A stretch of 7,211 nt of DNA, taken from assembly GCA_020444765.1 (NCBI GenBank), contig JAGRHW010000176.1, positions 1-7,211 of the forward strand. Direction: 5' to 3'. Positions 1 through 4,914 of the stretch are shown in pieces. Numbering within the stretch: the first letter of the stretch is position 1; each line of letters begins with the position of its first letter. The notes under the pieces are model-generated. The model did not search any database, was not told where the DNA came from, and saw nothing but the letters and a program-made list of their open reading frames with translations. Made by a program: the position numbers and the translations under genes. Source of the DNA: Gammaproteobacteria bacterium (GTDB lineage Bacteria; Pseudomonadota; Gammaproteobacteria; Granulosicoccales; Granulosicoccaceae).

Positions 1-2
1 TG

Positions 3-66
3 CTGGAACTCCATACGTTTGGTGAAGAGAGCTGGTCTGGCAATGAAGAGGGTTATTGTCTTGAGT
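3..66 (+). CDS. C-terminal tail of an unidentified protein (partial)
   Basis: The third plus frame is open from the window edge to a TAA at 64-66 and encodes 21 residues ending in GNEEGYCLE. The peptide is acidic and rich in Glu, Gly and Trp, which looks like coding sequence rather than noise, but it is too short to place in a family. Its stop lies just before the first attC-like candidate (80-151), the usual position for the end of a cassette gene. Frame 1 is also open through here, to a stop at 139-141, but its translation looks less protein-like. The function is unknown. Confidence 0.35.
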
Positions 67-79
67 AAGCACGGAAAGC

Positions 80-151
80 ACTCAACCAATCAATCAATGT
101 TGCCTCACGGCTGGTCATCCCTTCAGACAGCTCACTATTGAGGTGTTACAG
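80..151 (+). repeat. Weak attC-like site (integron recombination site candidate)
   Basis: ACTCAAC (80-86) fits the left core consensus RYYYAAC, and GTTACAG (145-151) resembles the right core GTTRRRY. Between them CCTCA (103-107) can pair with TGAGG (139-143), and GCTG (110-113) with CAGC (128-131). GCCTCA is the same left-arm sequence as in the better site at 862. The spacing is irregular: 16 bases separate the left core from CCTCA, against a single base on the right. The GNAT gene starts 14 bases after the right core, as expected for a cassette. A CAAT repeat (three copies, 87-98) lies in the left arm. Degenerate or coincidental. Confidence 0.25.
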
Positions 152-165
152 GAAGATAATCGAAG

Positions 166-639
166 ATGCTTGTTCGTTCGGCAAGAATGACTGATATGGA
201 AAAAATCGCCGCAACCCATAGGGCTTCCATTCGCGATTTGTGTTCGGCGTTCTACACCAAGCAAGATATAGATGCTTGGACAGGAATTATTGACCCCGGC
301 ATCTATGAGAGCGCCATCAAAGAAAAAGTCATGATTGTCGCTGAGGAAGAAGGTGAGATAGTCGGACTTGGAATATTAGATTTAGAGCGTAGAGAAATAG
401 GGGCGATCTATATTCATCCCAGGGTTAAAGGGGCTGGGGTTGGCGCTTGTTTGTTGTCAGCGTTGGAGGCCAGGGCATCGAACGATCACGCAGAACGATT
501 GACCTTGTGTTCAACCATTAATGCGCTTGGGTTCTACAAGCATCATGGCTACATGAGTGAAGGGAAGGCATTTCATGAGCTTCCTGATGGTTTAAGGCTT
601 GAGTGCATTCGGATGTATAAAGATCTAGTAAAAGAATAG
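166..639 (+). CDS. GNAT family N-acetyltransferase (cassette-type)
   Basis: This 157-residue protein is predicted to transfer the acetyl group of acetyl-CoA to an amine; the substrate cannot be read from the sequence. The GNAT fold is complete: an N-terminal strand and helices over residues 1-40, a strand pair around VMIVAEEEGEIVGLGIL (55-71), the acetyl-CoA motif A at IYIHPRVKGAGVGACLL (81-97, with the pyrophosphate loop K88-G-A-G-V-G93), and motif B around NALGFYKHHGY (119-129). The ATG at 166 is supported by AGGAAG at 150-155, ten bases upstream. The length is normal for single-domain GNATs. It stands alone in AT-rich DNA between attC-like sequences and is very likely cassette cargo. GNATs of this type often modify antibiotics, small metabolites or protein N-termini, and nothing here decides among these. 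Confidence 0.88.
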   Translation: MLVRSARMTDMEKIAATHRASIRDLCSAFYTKQDIDAWTGIIDPGIYESAIKEKVMIVAEEEGEIVGLGILDLERREIGAIYIHPRVKGAGVGACLLSALEARASNDHAERLTLCSTINALGFYKHHGYMSEGKAFHELPDGLRLECIRMYKDLVKE

Positions 640-668
640 ATCTGTAGCAAGTCAAAGCGCTGGAGAGG

Positions 669-695
669 AAAGCCTTGCCCTGTGGATTAGGCTTT
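669..695 (+). terminator. Possible hairpin terminator after the GNAT gene
   Basis: AAAGCCT (669-675) pairs perfectly with AGGCTTT (689-695) over seven base pairs, with a 13-base loop, 30 bases after the GNAT stop. A short T-rich tract (TATTATGTTTTT) follows, but it is interrupted and not a classic uridine run. It could be a weak Rho-independent terminator or the relic of a recombination-site hairpin. Confidence 0.25.
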
Positions 696-720
696 GTATT
701 ATGTTTTTAACTTCGTTTCG

Positions 721-840
721 GTGAAGTCAATCCATCGTAAAGCTACAACTCCAGACTCCGAGTTCGAAGTATTTGTGATTCGTATTGGTGAATTGCCAAA
801 GCAGATCGACGTCGAGGGACCTCCACTTGAATCAAAGTAG
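721..840 (+). CDS. Possible small or truncated cassette ORF of 39 codons
   Basis: The frame runs from GTG at 721 to TAG at 838-840. The peptide has a plausible composition (for example EFEVFVIRIGELPKQIDVEG) with alternating hydrophobic strand-like residues, but I do not recognise a family. The frame is open upstream as far as a stop at 688-690, so a TTG at 694 is an alternative start. Neither start has a good ribosome binding site. The stop lies ten bases before the attC-like site at 851-936, exactly where a cassette gene should end. That suggests either a real small protein or the surviving 3' end of a decayed gene. Without this ORF, 640-850 holds no gene. Confidence 0.3.
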   Translation: MKSIHRKATTPDSEFEVFVIRIGELPKQIDVEGPPLESK

Positions 841-850
841 AATTCAAAAA

Positions 851-936
851 GCATGATGATTGCCTCAAGCCAACGGCAAAAGCTGTGTTCGCTTCACTCG
901 CATTGCTCCTGGTGGTGGCTGAGGCGGGCGTTAGCG
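851..936 (+). repeat. attC site, VCR-like (integron cassette recombination site)
   Basis: The right core begins GTTAGC (930-935) and is preceded by a GGGC spacer (926-929). The arm TGGCTGAGGC (916-925) pairs with GCCTCAAGCCA (862-872) over ten base pairs with one unpaired A, echoing the extrahelical base seen in L'' arms of attC sites. AGGCGGGCGTTA (922-933) and GCCTCAAG (862-869) match the ends of the Vibrio cholerae VCR as I remember it. The left core is degenerate: GCATGAT (851-857) fits RYYYAAC at only four of seven positions. The right core deviates too, with C and G as its last two bases where R and Y are expected. Recombination would occur between G930 and T931. The 43-base interior is weakly structured. 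Confidence 0.62.
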
Positions 937-943
937 CAATAAA

Positions 944-963
944 ATATGGCTATTTAGCCATAT
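944..963 (+). promoter_or_regulatory. Palindromic operator candidate in front of brnT
   Basis: ATATGGCTA and TAGCCATAT form a perfect 9+9 bp inverted repeat around a TT, 18 bases before the brnT start. BrnA-type antitoxins are ribbon-helix-helix repressors that, with BrnT, repress their own operon by binding palindromes at the promoter. This is therefore the likely autoregulatory operator. TAAAAT at 940-945 is one mismatch from a sigma-70 -10 box and overlaps the palindrome's left edge; no good -35 box is seen at the right distance. Binding by BrnA is an inference. Confidence 0.55.
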
Positions 964-973
964 GTTTGCTAGT

Positions 974-990
974 CTCGCTTTATGAGCGAG
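974..990 (+). promoter_or_regulatory. Hairpin enclosing the brnT start codon
   Basis: CTCGCT (974-979) and AGCGAG (985-990) are perfectly complementary and enclose TTATG, which places the brnT ATG (982-984) in the loop. No Shine-Dalgarno sequence lies upstream. The structure may tune toxin translation. Confidence 0.35.
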
Positions 991-1275
991 TCAAACTTCG
1001 AGTGGGATGAGTCTAAAAATATTGAAAACCAGCAAAAACATGGGGTTAGCTTTTATGAAGCACAACATGCGTTTCTAGATAAAAAGCGTATTATTGCTAA
1101 AGACGCAACCCACAGCCAAGATGAAGAGCGCTTTTATTGTTTTGGCTACAATGCCGATAAAAGCGGTGTTCTTACAGTTCGCTTTACATACAGATCTGGT
1201 CGTATCCGTATATTTGGTGCAGGTTATTGGCGCAAAGGTAAGAAAATCTATGAGCAAAAAAATTCATTACAGTGA
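982..1275 (+). CDS. brnT: BrnT family type II toxin (ribonuclease)
   Basis: This 97-residue protein has the BrnT (RelE-like fold) layout. The family signature FEWDESKNIENQQKHGVSFYEA fills residues 6-27, followed by the helix AQHAFLDKKRI, a central strand region ERFYCFGYNADKSGVLTVRFTYRSGRIRIF (49-78) and a basic C-terminal helix (YWRKGKKIYEQK). BrnT toxins cleave mRNA and stop growth until neutralised by BrnA, forming a tight complex in the cytoplasm. The toxin-first gene order is typical of brnTA. The last 26 bases overlap brnA. Many family members carry an SAR-like sequence after the penultimate strand; here it reads GAG (79-81), so activity is not certain. The ATG at 982 has no ribosome binding site and lies in a hairpin loop. 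Family assignment is firm; ribonuclease activity is from family knowledge. Confidence 0.87.
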   Translation: MSESNFEWDESKNIENQQKHGVSFYEAQHAFLDKKRIIAKDATHSQDEERFYCFGYNADKSGVLTVRFTYRSGRIRIFGAGYWRKGKKIYEQKNSLQ

Positions 1276-1492
1276 TGAGCCGCTGGGTGACATTGAGTAT
1301 ATACCTGACTTTTTGCCCTCACCAGAAGAGCTCGCGCTTAAAAAGCAGAATACAAAAGTAACCATCACTTTAAGTTCTGAGAGTGTTGCATATTTTAAGG
1401 AAGCTGCAAAAAAGCATCATATGCAATATCAAAAAATCATTCGTGAGTTATTAGACGAATACGTTGCCCATCAAAAAAACTCTAACAAGTAA
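1250..1492 (+). CDS. brnA: BrnA family antitoxin, ribbon-helix-helix
   Basis: This 80-residue antitoxin starts at the ATG at 1250, inside the end of brnT (26-base overlap), with AAGGTAAG about eight bases upstream as ribosome binding site. The first ~30 residues are acidic and proline-containing (YIPDFLPSPEELAL), suited to wrapping the toxin. Residues 35-42 (TKVTITLS) form the DNA-binding strand of a ribbon-helix-helix. The first helix follows at 43-57, and the second includes QKIIRELLDEYVAHQ (61-75). BrnA neutralises BrnT and, with it, represses the operon; the palindrome at 944-963 is the likely target. The frame is open farther upstream, but only this start makes a standard BrnA and it alone has a ribosome binding site. 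The final codons contain CTCTAAC, resembling an integron left core. Confidence 0.85.
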   Translation: MSKKIHYSDEPLGDIEYIPDFLPSPEELALKKQNTKVTITLSSESVAYFKEAAKKHHMQYQKIIRELLDEYVAHQKNSNK

Positions 1493-1650
1493 AAAAGGTG
1501 GAGGAAAAAAGCGCCGTTTATTAAGCAAGTTTTTCGCTCCGGGGGACCAGTCCCGCAGCATGGCATTGGGGGTGATAATCACATTTTTCGCATGCCGGCG
1601 GTCAGAGCAACTTTCTTATATTTGCCGATGGCGAGTAGCCGCTGTTAGAT
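1480..1650 (+). repeat. Possible terminal attC relic between brnA and phaC
   Basis: TCTAACA (1481-1487, inside the last brnA codons) is the exact reverse complement of TGTTAGA (1643-1649). CTCTAAC and GTTAGAT fit the left and right integron core sequences at six of seven and seven of seven positions. The span of 171 bases exceeds the usual attC range (about 57-141), and I could not find clean complementary inner arms. It may be an expanded or decayed site, or chance: a GTTRRRY is expected about once per kilobase. Confidence 0.22.
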
Positions 1651-1814
1651 ACTGCGAATGATGTTGTTGTGTTGAATGGAGTTCAACATAGCTGTGAGCA
1701 TAAGTAGAGCTCAATTTTTCTGGTCAGCCCACTCTGACACTGGATCGCGCCGGTCGCGACTGGTACGCTTGTCGCCGGTTGGAATCAATCTATTCATGCT
1801 CGCGGAGTTTACCG
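1493..1814. other. Intergenic stretch between brnA and phaC; junction of cassette and backbone DNA
   Basis: I see no convincing gene in these 322 bases. Short frames here lack ribosome binding sites and protein-like composition. Contents: an A-rich run after brnA; an imperfect GGAG/CTCC plus A-run/T-run hairpin (1500-1540); a short GGGAC/GTCCC palindrome (1543-1554); a GTTAGAT (1644-1650) that fits the integron right-core consensus; the inverted repeat at 1670-1688; and the palindrome GTCGCGAC (1753-1760). Sequence character changes to GC-rich by about 1740. The phaC promoter must lie here or at its edge, but no good -35/-10 pair stood out. Confidence 0.5.
1670..1688 (+). promoter_or_regulatory. 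Inverted repeat upstream of phaC, possible operator
   Basis: TGTTGAA and TTCAACA form a perfect 7+7 bp inverted repeat with a five-base spacer, 126 bases before the phaC start. The shape suits a dimeric regulator. It is not followed by a T-run, so it is unlikely to be a terminator. The binding protein is unknown, and no regulator gene lies in the window apart from BrnA. Confidence 0.3.
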
Positions 1815-3557
1815 ATGGATACCAGGACAGCTGTGTCGGATTCGCAGGAAATACTCAGGTTTTACCAGGACCGGATGGATGAGTGGCTGCAGGGTGTGCC
1901 GGGTTCGATGTGGAAGGAGATGGGCCGGGAGTTTGTGCGCGCCTGGGGCGATATTTCCGCGCAGATGATCAACGATCCGCAGGCCTGGACGGAGCGCTTC
2001 GCCCGTTACCAGAAAAGTCAGATGGACCTGTGGCTGGGTATGTTCGCCGTCGAGCGGGAAGATTCCGAACCTCCGGTCAGGGCAAAGCCCGGCGACCGGC
2101 GTTTCAGCGGCAAGGCATGGAATGAAAATCCGCTGTTCGATTATATCCGTCAGTCCTACCTGCTTGCCTCCGAGGCGCTTTATGAGTGCGCCGACGCGAC
2201 CACGCTGAACAAGGCCAACAAGGAAAAACTCAAGTTTTATACGCGTCAGTTCGTCGATGCCGTCGCGCCGTCGAATTTTTTCGCCACTAATCCGGAAGTC
2301 ATCCAGCAGGCTCTTGACAGCAAGGGCAAGAGTCTGGTCGACGGCATGAGCAATCTGATGGGTGATCTGGATAAAGGCCGGATCAGCATGACCGATGAAT
2401 CGGCCTTCCGGCTGGGTGAAAATATCGCCACCAGCGAGGGCGCGGTGGTCTTTGAAAACGACTTGTTTCAACTGATACATTACAAGCCGTTGACCGACAA
2501 GGTTGGTAACCGGCCCTTGCTGATCGTGCCGCCGTTTATCAACAAGTTTTATATTCTCGATCTGCAGCCGGAGAACTCTTTTGTGCGTTATTGCCTGGAG
2601 CAGGGCAATAATGTGTTTATCGTATCCTGGGCCAATCCGGATGCCGACAAGAGCGAACTGGGTTGGGATGACTACATCGAGTCGGGCACGCTCAAGGCTT
2701 TCGAGGTGGTGAAAAAAATCGCCCGTGCGAAAACACTTAACGTAGTGGCCTGGTGTGTCGGCGGTACGCTGCTGGCTACCACGCTTGCAGTTCTGGCGGC
2801 GCGTAATGACGACACGGTTGCCTCAGCGACGTTTTTCACCACGCTGCTGGATTTTTCCGAGCCCGGTGAGCTGGGCGTTTTTATCGATCCGGAACAGGTC
2901 GCCGAACGCGAACAGCAAGTCGAGAAGGCCGGCATGTTATCGGGCAAAGACCTTGCGCTGATCTTTTCCATGTTGCGCGCCAATGATCTCATCTGGTCAT
3001 ACGTAGTGAATAATTACCTCAAGGGGCGGCAGCCGTTGCAGTTCGATATTCTCTACTGGAACAGCGATCCGACCAATCTGCCGGCCAATATGTATATCGC
3101 CTACATTCAGAACATGTATATGGAAAACCGCCTGATCGAAGCAAACGCGCTCAGCTTTTGCGGCGAATCGATCAATCTGCGGAGTGTCAGGACGCCGTGT
3201 TACTTTCTGTCAACGCTCGAAGATCATATCGCACCCTGGAAGGCGACCTTCAAAACCCGGGACTTGTTCGCCGGGCCGGTTGAATTCGTGCTCGGCGCCA
3301 GCGGTCATATCGCCGGTGTTATCAACCCGGCGGGCAAAAACAAACGAAACTACTGGATAAACGGCGAACCGGGCGCGGATGCCGAACGCTGGCTGGAAAC
3401 CGCGGAAAACGTGCCGGGCAGCTGGTGGCCGAACTGGGATCGCTGGCTGAAAGCGCAAGACTGGCACGAAAAAGCCGCGCCGAAGACTTTGGGTAATGTG
3501 CAGTTCAAGCCGATCGAAGCGGCGCCCGGTCTCTATGTAAAAAAGCGTGTCGATTGA
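1815..3557 (+). CDS. phaC: Class I poly(3-hydroxyalkanoate) synthase PhaC
   Basis: PhaC polymerises (R)-3-hydroxyacyl-CoA, usually 3-hydroxybutyryl-CoA, into polyester on the granule surface, releasing CoA. From the ATG at 1815 it has 580 residues, normal for class I. That start has GGAG at 1804-1807, seven bases upstream; an in-frame TTG at 1779 lacks comparable support. The N-terminal domain (1-200) precedes an alpha/beta-hydrolase domain. Landmarks: LLIVPPFINKFYILDL (235-250), SWANPDADKSELGWDDYIESG (271-291), a lipase-like box AWCVGG with nucleophile Cys314, Asp470 in LEDHIAPW, and His498 in SGHIAGVINPAGKNKRNYW. These correspond to Cys319, Asp480 and His508 of Cupriavidus necator. The first box residue is Ala where GFCVGG is usual. 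No phaA, phaB, phaP, phaR or phaE is adjacent, and the absence of phaE argues against class III. Confidence 0.95.
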   Translation: MDTRTAVSDSQEILRFYQDRMDEWLQGVPGSMWKEMGREFVRAWGDISAQMINDPQAWTERFARYQKSQMDLWLGMFAVEREDSEPPVRAKPGDRRFSGKAWNENPLFDYIRQSYLLASEALYECADATTLNKANKEKLKFYTRQFVDAVAPSNFFATNPEVIQQALDSKGKSLVDGMSNLMGDLDKGRISMTDESAFRLGENIATSEGAVVFENDLFQLIHYKPLTDKVGNRPLLIVPPFINKFYILDLQPENSFVRYCLEQGNNVFIVSWANPDADKSELGWDDYIESGTLKAFEVVKKIARAKTLNVVAWCVGGTLLATTLAVLAARNDDTVASATFFTTLLDFSEPGELGVFIDPEQVAEREQQVEKAGMLSGKDLALIFSMLRANDLIWSYVVNNYLKGRQPLQFDILYWNSDPTNLPANMYIAYIQNMYMENRLIEANALSFCGESINLRSVRTPCYFLSTLEDHIAPWKATFKTRDLFAGPVEFVLGASGHIAGVINPAGKNKRNYWINGEPGADAERWLETAENVPGSWWPNWDRWLKAQDWHEKAAPKTLGNVQFKPIEAAPGLYVKKRVD

Positions 3558-3570
3558 TTGCCGGGTCGTA

Positions 3571-4068
3571 ATGAGTGAAATAAAGCGACGCGTCGCCAAT
3601 GAGGGCGATCTGCAGGCCGTGCACGCCATCTACACGGATAAGAGCGTATCCCGCTATCTGGGTTACGAACCCATGCCGCTCGATGACTTCAGGCTTGTAT
3701 TTACTGAATTGCTGGCTGACGGCGGATTTTTCGTTGTCGAACAAGAGTGCTCGGTTGTCGGGTTTTACAGAATCATACGTAATAAAGGCAGAACTGCGCA
3801 TGTCGCCAGGCTCGGTACGCTGGCGGTCGCGCCGCCGGTTCAGGGTAAAGGGGTTGCCGAAAACATGCTGACGCAAGTGATCGATGAACTGCGGGAAAGC
3901 GGCGTAAAACGTATCGAACTGATTGTCGAGAGCGATAATCCCCGCGCGCTGTCTTTTTACAAGCGCTTCGGTTTCGTCAAGGAAGGCACGCTGAAGAACT
4001 TTTATAAACGCGCCGAAGAGAAAAATTATATCGACGATTATCTTATGGCGCGGATTTTTGACGGATGA
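3571..4068 (+). CDS. GNAT family N-acetyltransferase (RimI-like, COG0456 type)
   Basis: This is a 165-residue acetyl-CoA-dependent N-acetyltransferase. An N-terminal segment (RRVANEGDLQAVHAIY, 6-21) is followed by the strand FFVVEQECSVVGFYRI (53-68), motif A at GTLAVAPPVQGKGVAENML (82-100, pyrophosphate loop Q91-G-K-G-V-A96) and motif B at NPRALSFYKRFGF (123-135). The end, YIDDYLMARIF, is typical of family members acting on small molecules or peptides. I chose the ATG at 3571. An in-frame GTG at 3547 would overlap phaC and add eight residues; neither has a strong ribosome binding site. The gene begins 13 bases after the phaC stop and is probably co-transcribed with it, though no functional tie to PHA is known. 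Its TGA overlaps an ATG (ATGA at 4065-4068). Substrate unknown. Confidence 0.9.
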   Translation: MSEIKRRVANEGDLQAVHAIYTDKSVSRYLGYEPMPLDDFRLVFTELLADGGFFVVEQECSVVGFYRIIRNKGRTAHVARLGTLAVAPPVQGKGVAENMLTQVIDELRESGVKRIELIVESDNPRALSFYKRFGFVKEGTLKNFYKRAEEKNYIDDYLMARIFDG

Positions 4069-4097
4069 GCAAGGGCGTCGGAAAAAAAACACCATGA
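4065..4097 (+). CDS. Ten-codon bridging ORF between two GNAT genes (possible coupling leader)
   Basis: The reading frame MSKGVGKKTP starts at an ATG that overlaps the stop of the upstream GNAT gene (ATGA, 4065-4068). It ends in a TGA that overlaps the start of the next GNAT gene (ATGA, 4094-4097). A ribosome could pass across both junctions by termination-reinitiation. It contains an A8 run (4082-4089). One extra A would fuse this ORF in frame to the downstream gene, so it may instead be the true N-terminus of that gene seen through an indel or transcriptional slippage. It is too short to judge as a functional peptide. Confidence 0.25.
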   Translation: MSKGVGKKTP

Positions 4098-4819
4098 CTA
4101 AAAACCTGAATAAACTGCAACAACCGGTTGGCGAACCGCTGGCAAACTGGCAACCCCCCGCGCATCCGCCGCGTGAATCCATCGACGGGCATTATTGCAA
4201 GCTTGAACCGCTCGATGCCGCCCGTCACGCGGCCGAGCTATTTGAGGCCAATTCACTCGCCAGCGACGAACGCAACTGGACCTATCTGCCTTACGGTCCG
4301 TTCGCTACGCTTGACGAGTATATCGGCTGGATCGAGCAGGCCTGTCTCGGCGATGATCCCCTGTTTTACGCAATCATCGACCGGCAAAGCGCGAAAGCGG
4401 TCGGTGTCGCAAGCTATCTGCGAATCACCCCGGCCGGCGGCAGTATCGAGGTCGGCCACATCAACTACTCGCCGCTGCTGCAACGGACCCGGGCGGCTAC
4501 CGAGGCGATGTATCTGCTGATGAAGTACGCTTTCGAACTTGGCTACCGGCGCTATGAATGGAAATGCGATGCGCTGAACAGGCCGTCACGCGACGCCGCG
4601 CAGCGTCTTGGCCTGTCTTATGAGGGCGTTTTCCGACAGGCGACCGTTTATCGGAACCGCAACCGTGACACGGCGTGGTATGCCGCGATAGACAAGGAGT
4701 GGCCAAAGCTCGACGCCGCGTTTACAGCATGGCTGGACCCCGCTAACTTTGATGAAAATGGCAGGCAACGCCAGCGACTGGCGGATCTGACCGCGCCGCT
4801 GCTGGTCGCGCGCGGATAG
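4094..4819 (+). CDS. GNAT family N-acetyltransferase (RimJ/RimL-like, COG1670)
   Basis: This 241-residue protein belongs to the larger RimJ/RimL-type GNATs. Visible parts: an N-terminal proline-rich arm (residues 17-30); the first strand and helix LEPLDAARHAAELFEAN (37-53); WTYLPYGPFATLDEYIGWIE (62-81); strands FYAIIDRQSAKAVGVASYLRI (91-111) and IEVGHINYSPLLQRTRAATEAMYLLMKYAFE (118-148); and the end region YEWKCDALNRPSRDAAQRLGLSYEGVFRQ (154-182). The acetyl-CoA loop reads QRTRAA, without the usual glycine; my recollection is that this subfamily carries similar loops. The substrate is unknown and acetylation is inferred. The ATG at 4094 is the family-typical start, although its ribosome binding site is poor and it overlaps the stop of the ten-codon ORF, suggesting translational coupling. 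It is not a close copy of the preceding GNAT. Confidence 0.88.
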   Translation: MTKNLNKLQQPVGEPLANWQPPAHPPRESIDGHYCKLEPLDAARHAAELFEANSLASDERNWTYLPYGPFATLDEYIGWIEQACLGDDPLFYAIIDRQSAKAVGVASYLRITPAGGSIEVGHINYSPLLQRTRAATEAMYLLMKYAFELGYRRYEWKCDALNRPSRDAAQRLGLSYEGVFRQATVYRNRNRDTAWYAAIDKEWPKLDAAFTAWLDPANFDENGRQRQRLADLTAPLLVARG

Positions 4820-4914
4820 CAGCTTGTTGCGGCCGGTCAGGGTAGCCGGTTTACCGCCTGGCTGTGTTACCATGCGCGGGTCATCAGCCAAGCAGTCGCC
4901 GGTGGATCTGTCCG

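Larger units (their letters stand above)
1..1650 (+). mobile_element. Probable distal part of a chromosomal integron cassette array
   Basis: This is a composite call. The region is visibly AT-richer than the DNA to its right and all its genes point the same way. The genes are of kinds common in integron cassettes: a lone GNAT acetyltransferase, a toxin-antitoxin pair and a short orphan ORF. The best evidence is the attC-like site at 851-936; weaker candidates sit at 80-151 and 1480-1650. Cassettes normally read gene then attC, with GTTRRRY at the right, which matches the direction here. An integrase would then lie to the left, outside the window. Only one of the three sites is convincing, so the region could instead be generic accessory DNA holding one attC relic. 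The exact right boundary is inferred. Confidence 0.45.

Noticed and set aside
87..98. CAAT tandem repeat as a CRISPR or phase-variable tract
   Set aside because: Three copies of a four-base unit outside any coding frame is too short for either.
1543..1554. GGGAC/GTCCC palindrome as a terminator for brnTA
   Set aside because: The two-base loop is too small for a stable hairpin and no T-run follows.
1464..1661. 65-codon plus-strand ORF after brnA
   Set aside because: It starts inside brnA in another frame, has no ribosome binding site, and its composition is not protein-like.
1809..2480. Long minus-strand open frame of 223 codons opposite phaC
   Set aside because: It lies entirely across phaC and its start region, has no recognisable domain, and is explained by the codon bias of GC-rich phaC.
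3505..4182. Minus-strand open frame of 225 codons opposite the RimI-like GNAT
   Set aside because: The plus-strand protein has complete GNAT motifs; the antisense translation shows no family signature.
4820..4914. Possible terminator in the GCGG...CCGC region after the RimJ/RimL-like GNAT gene
   Set aside because: Only short, imperfect pairing is possible and there is no T-tract; I see nothing definite in this gap.
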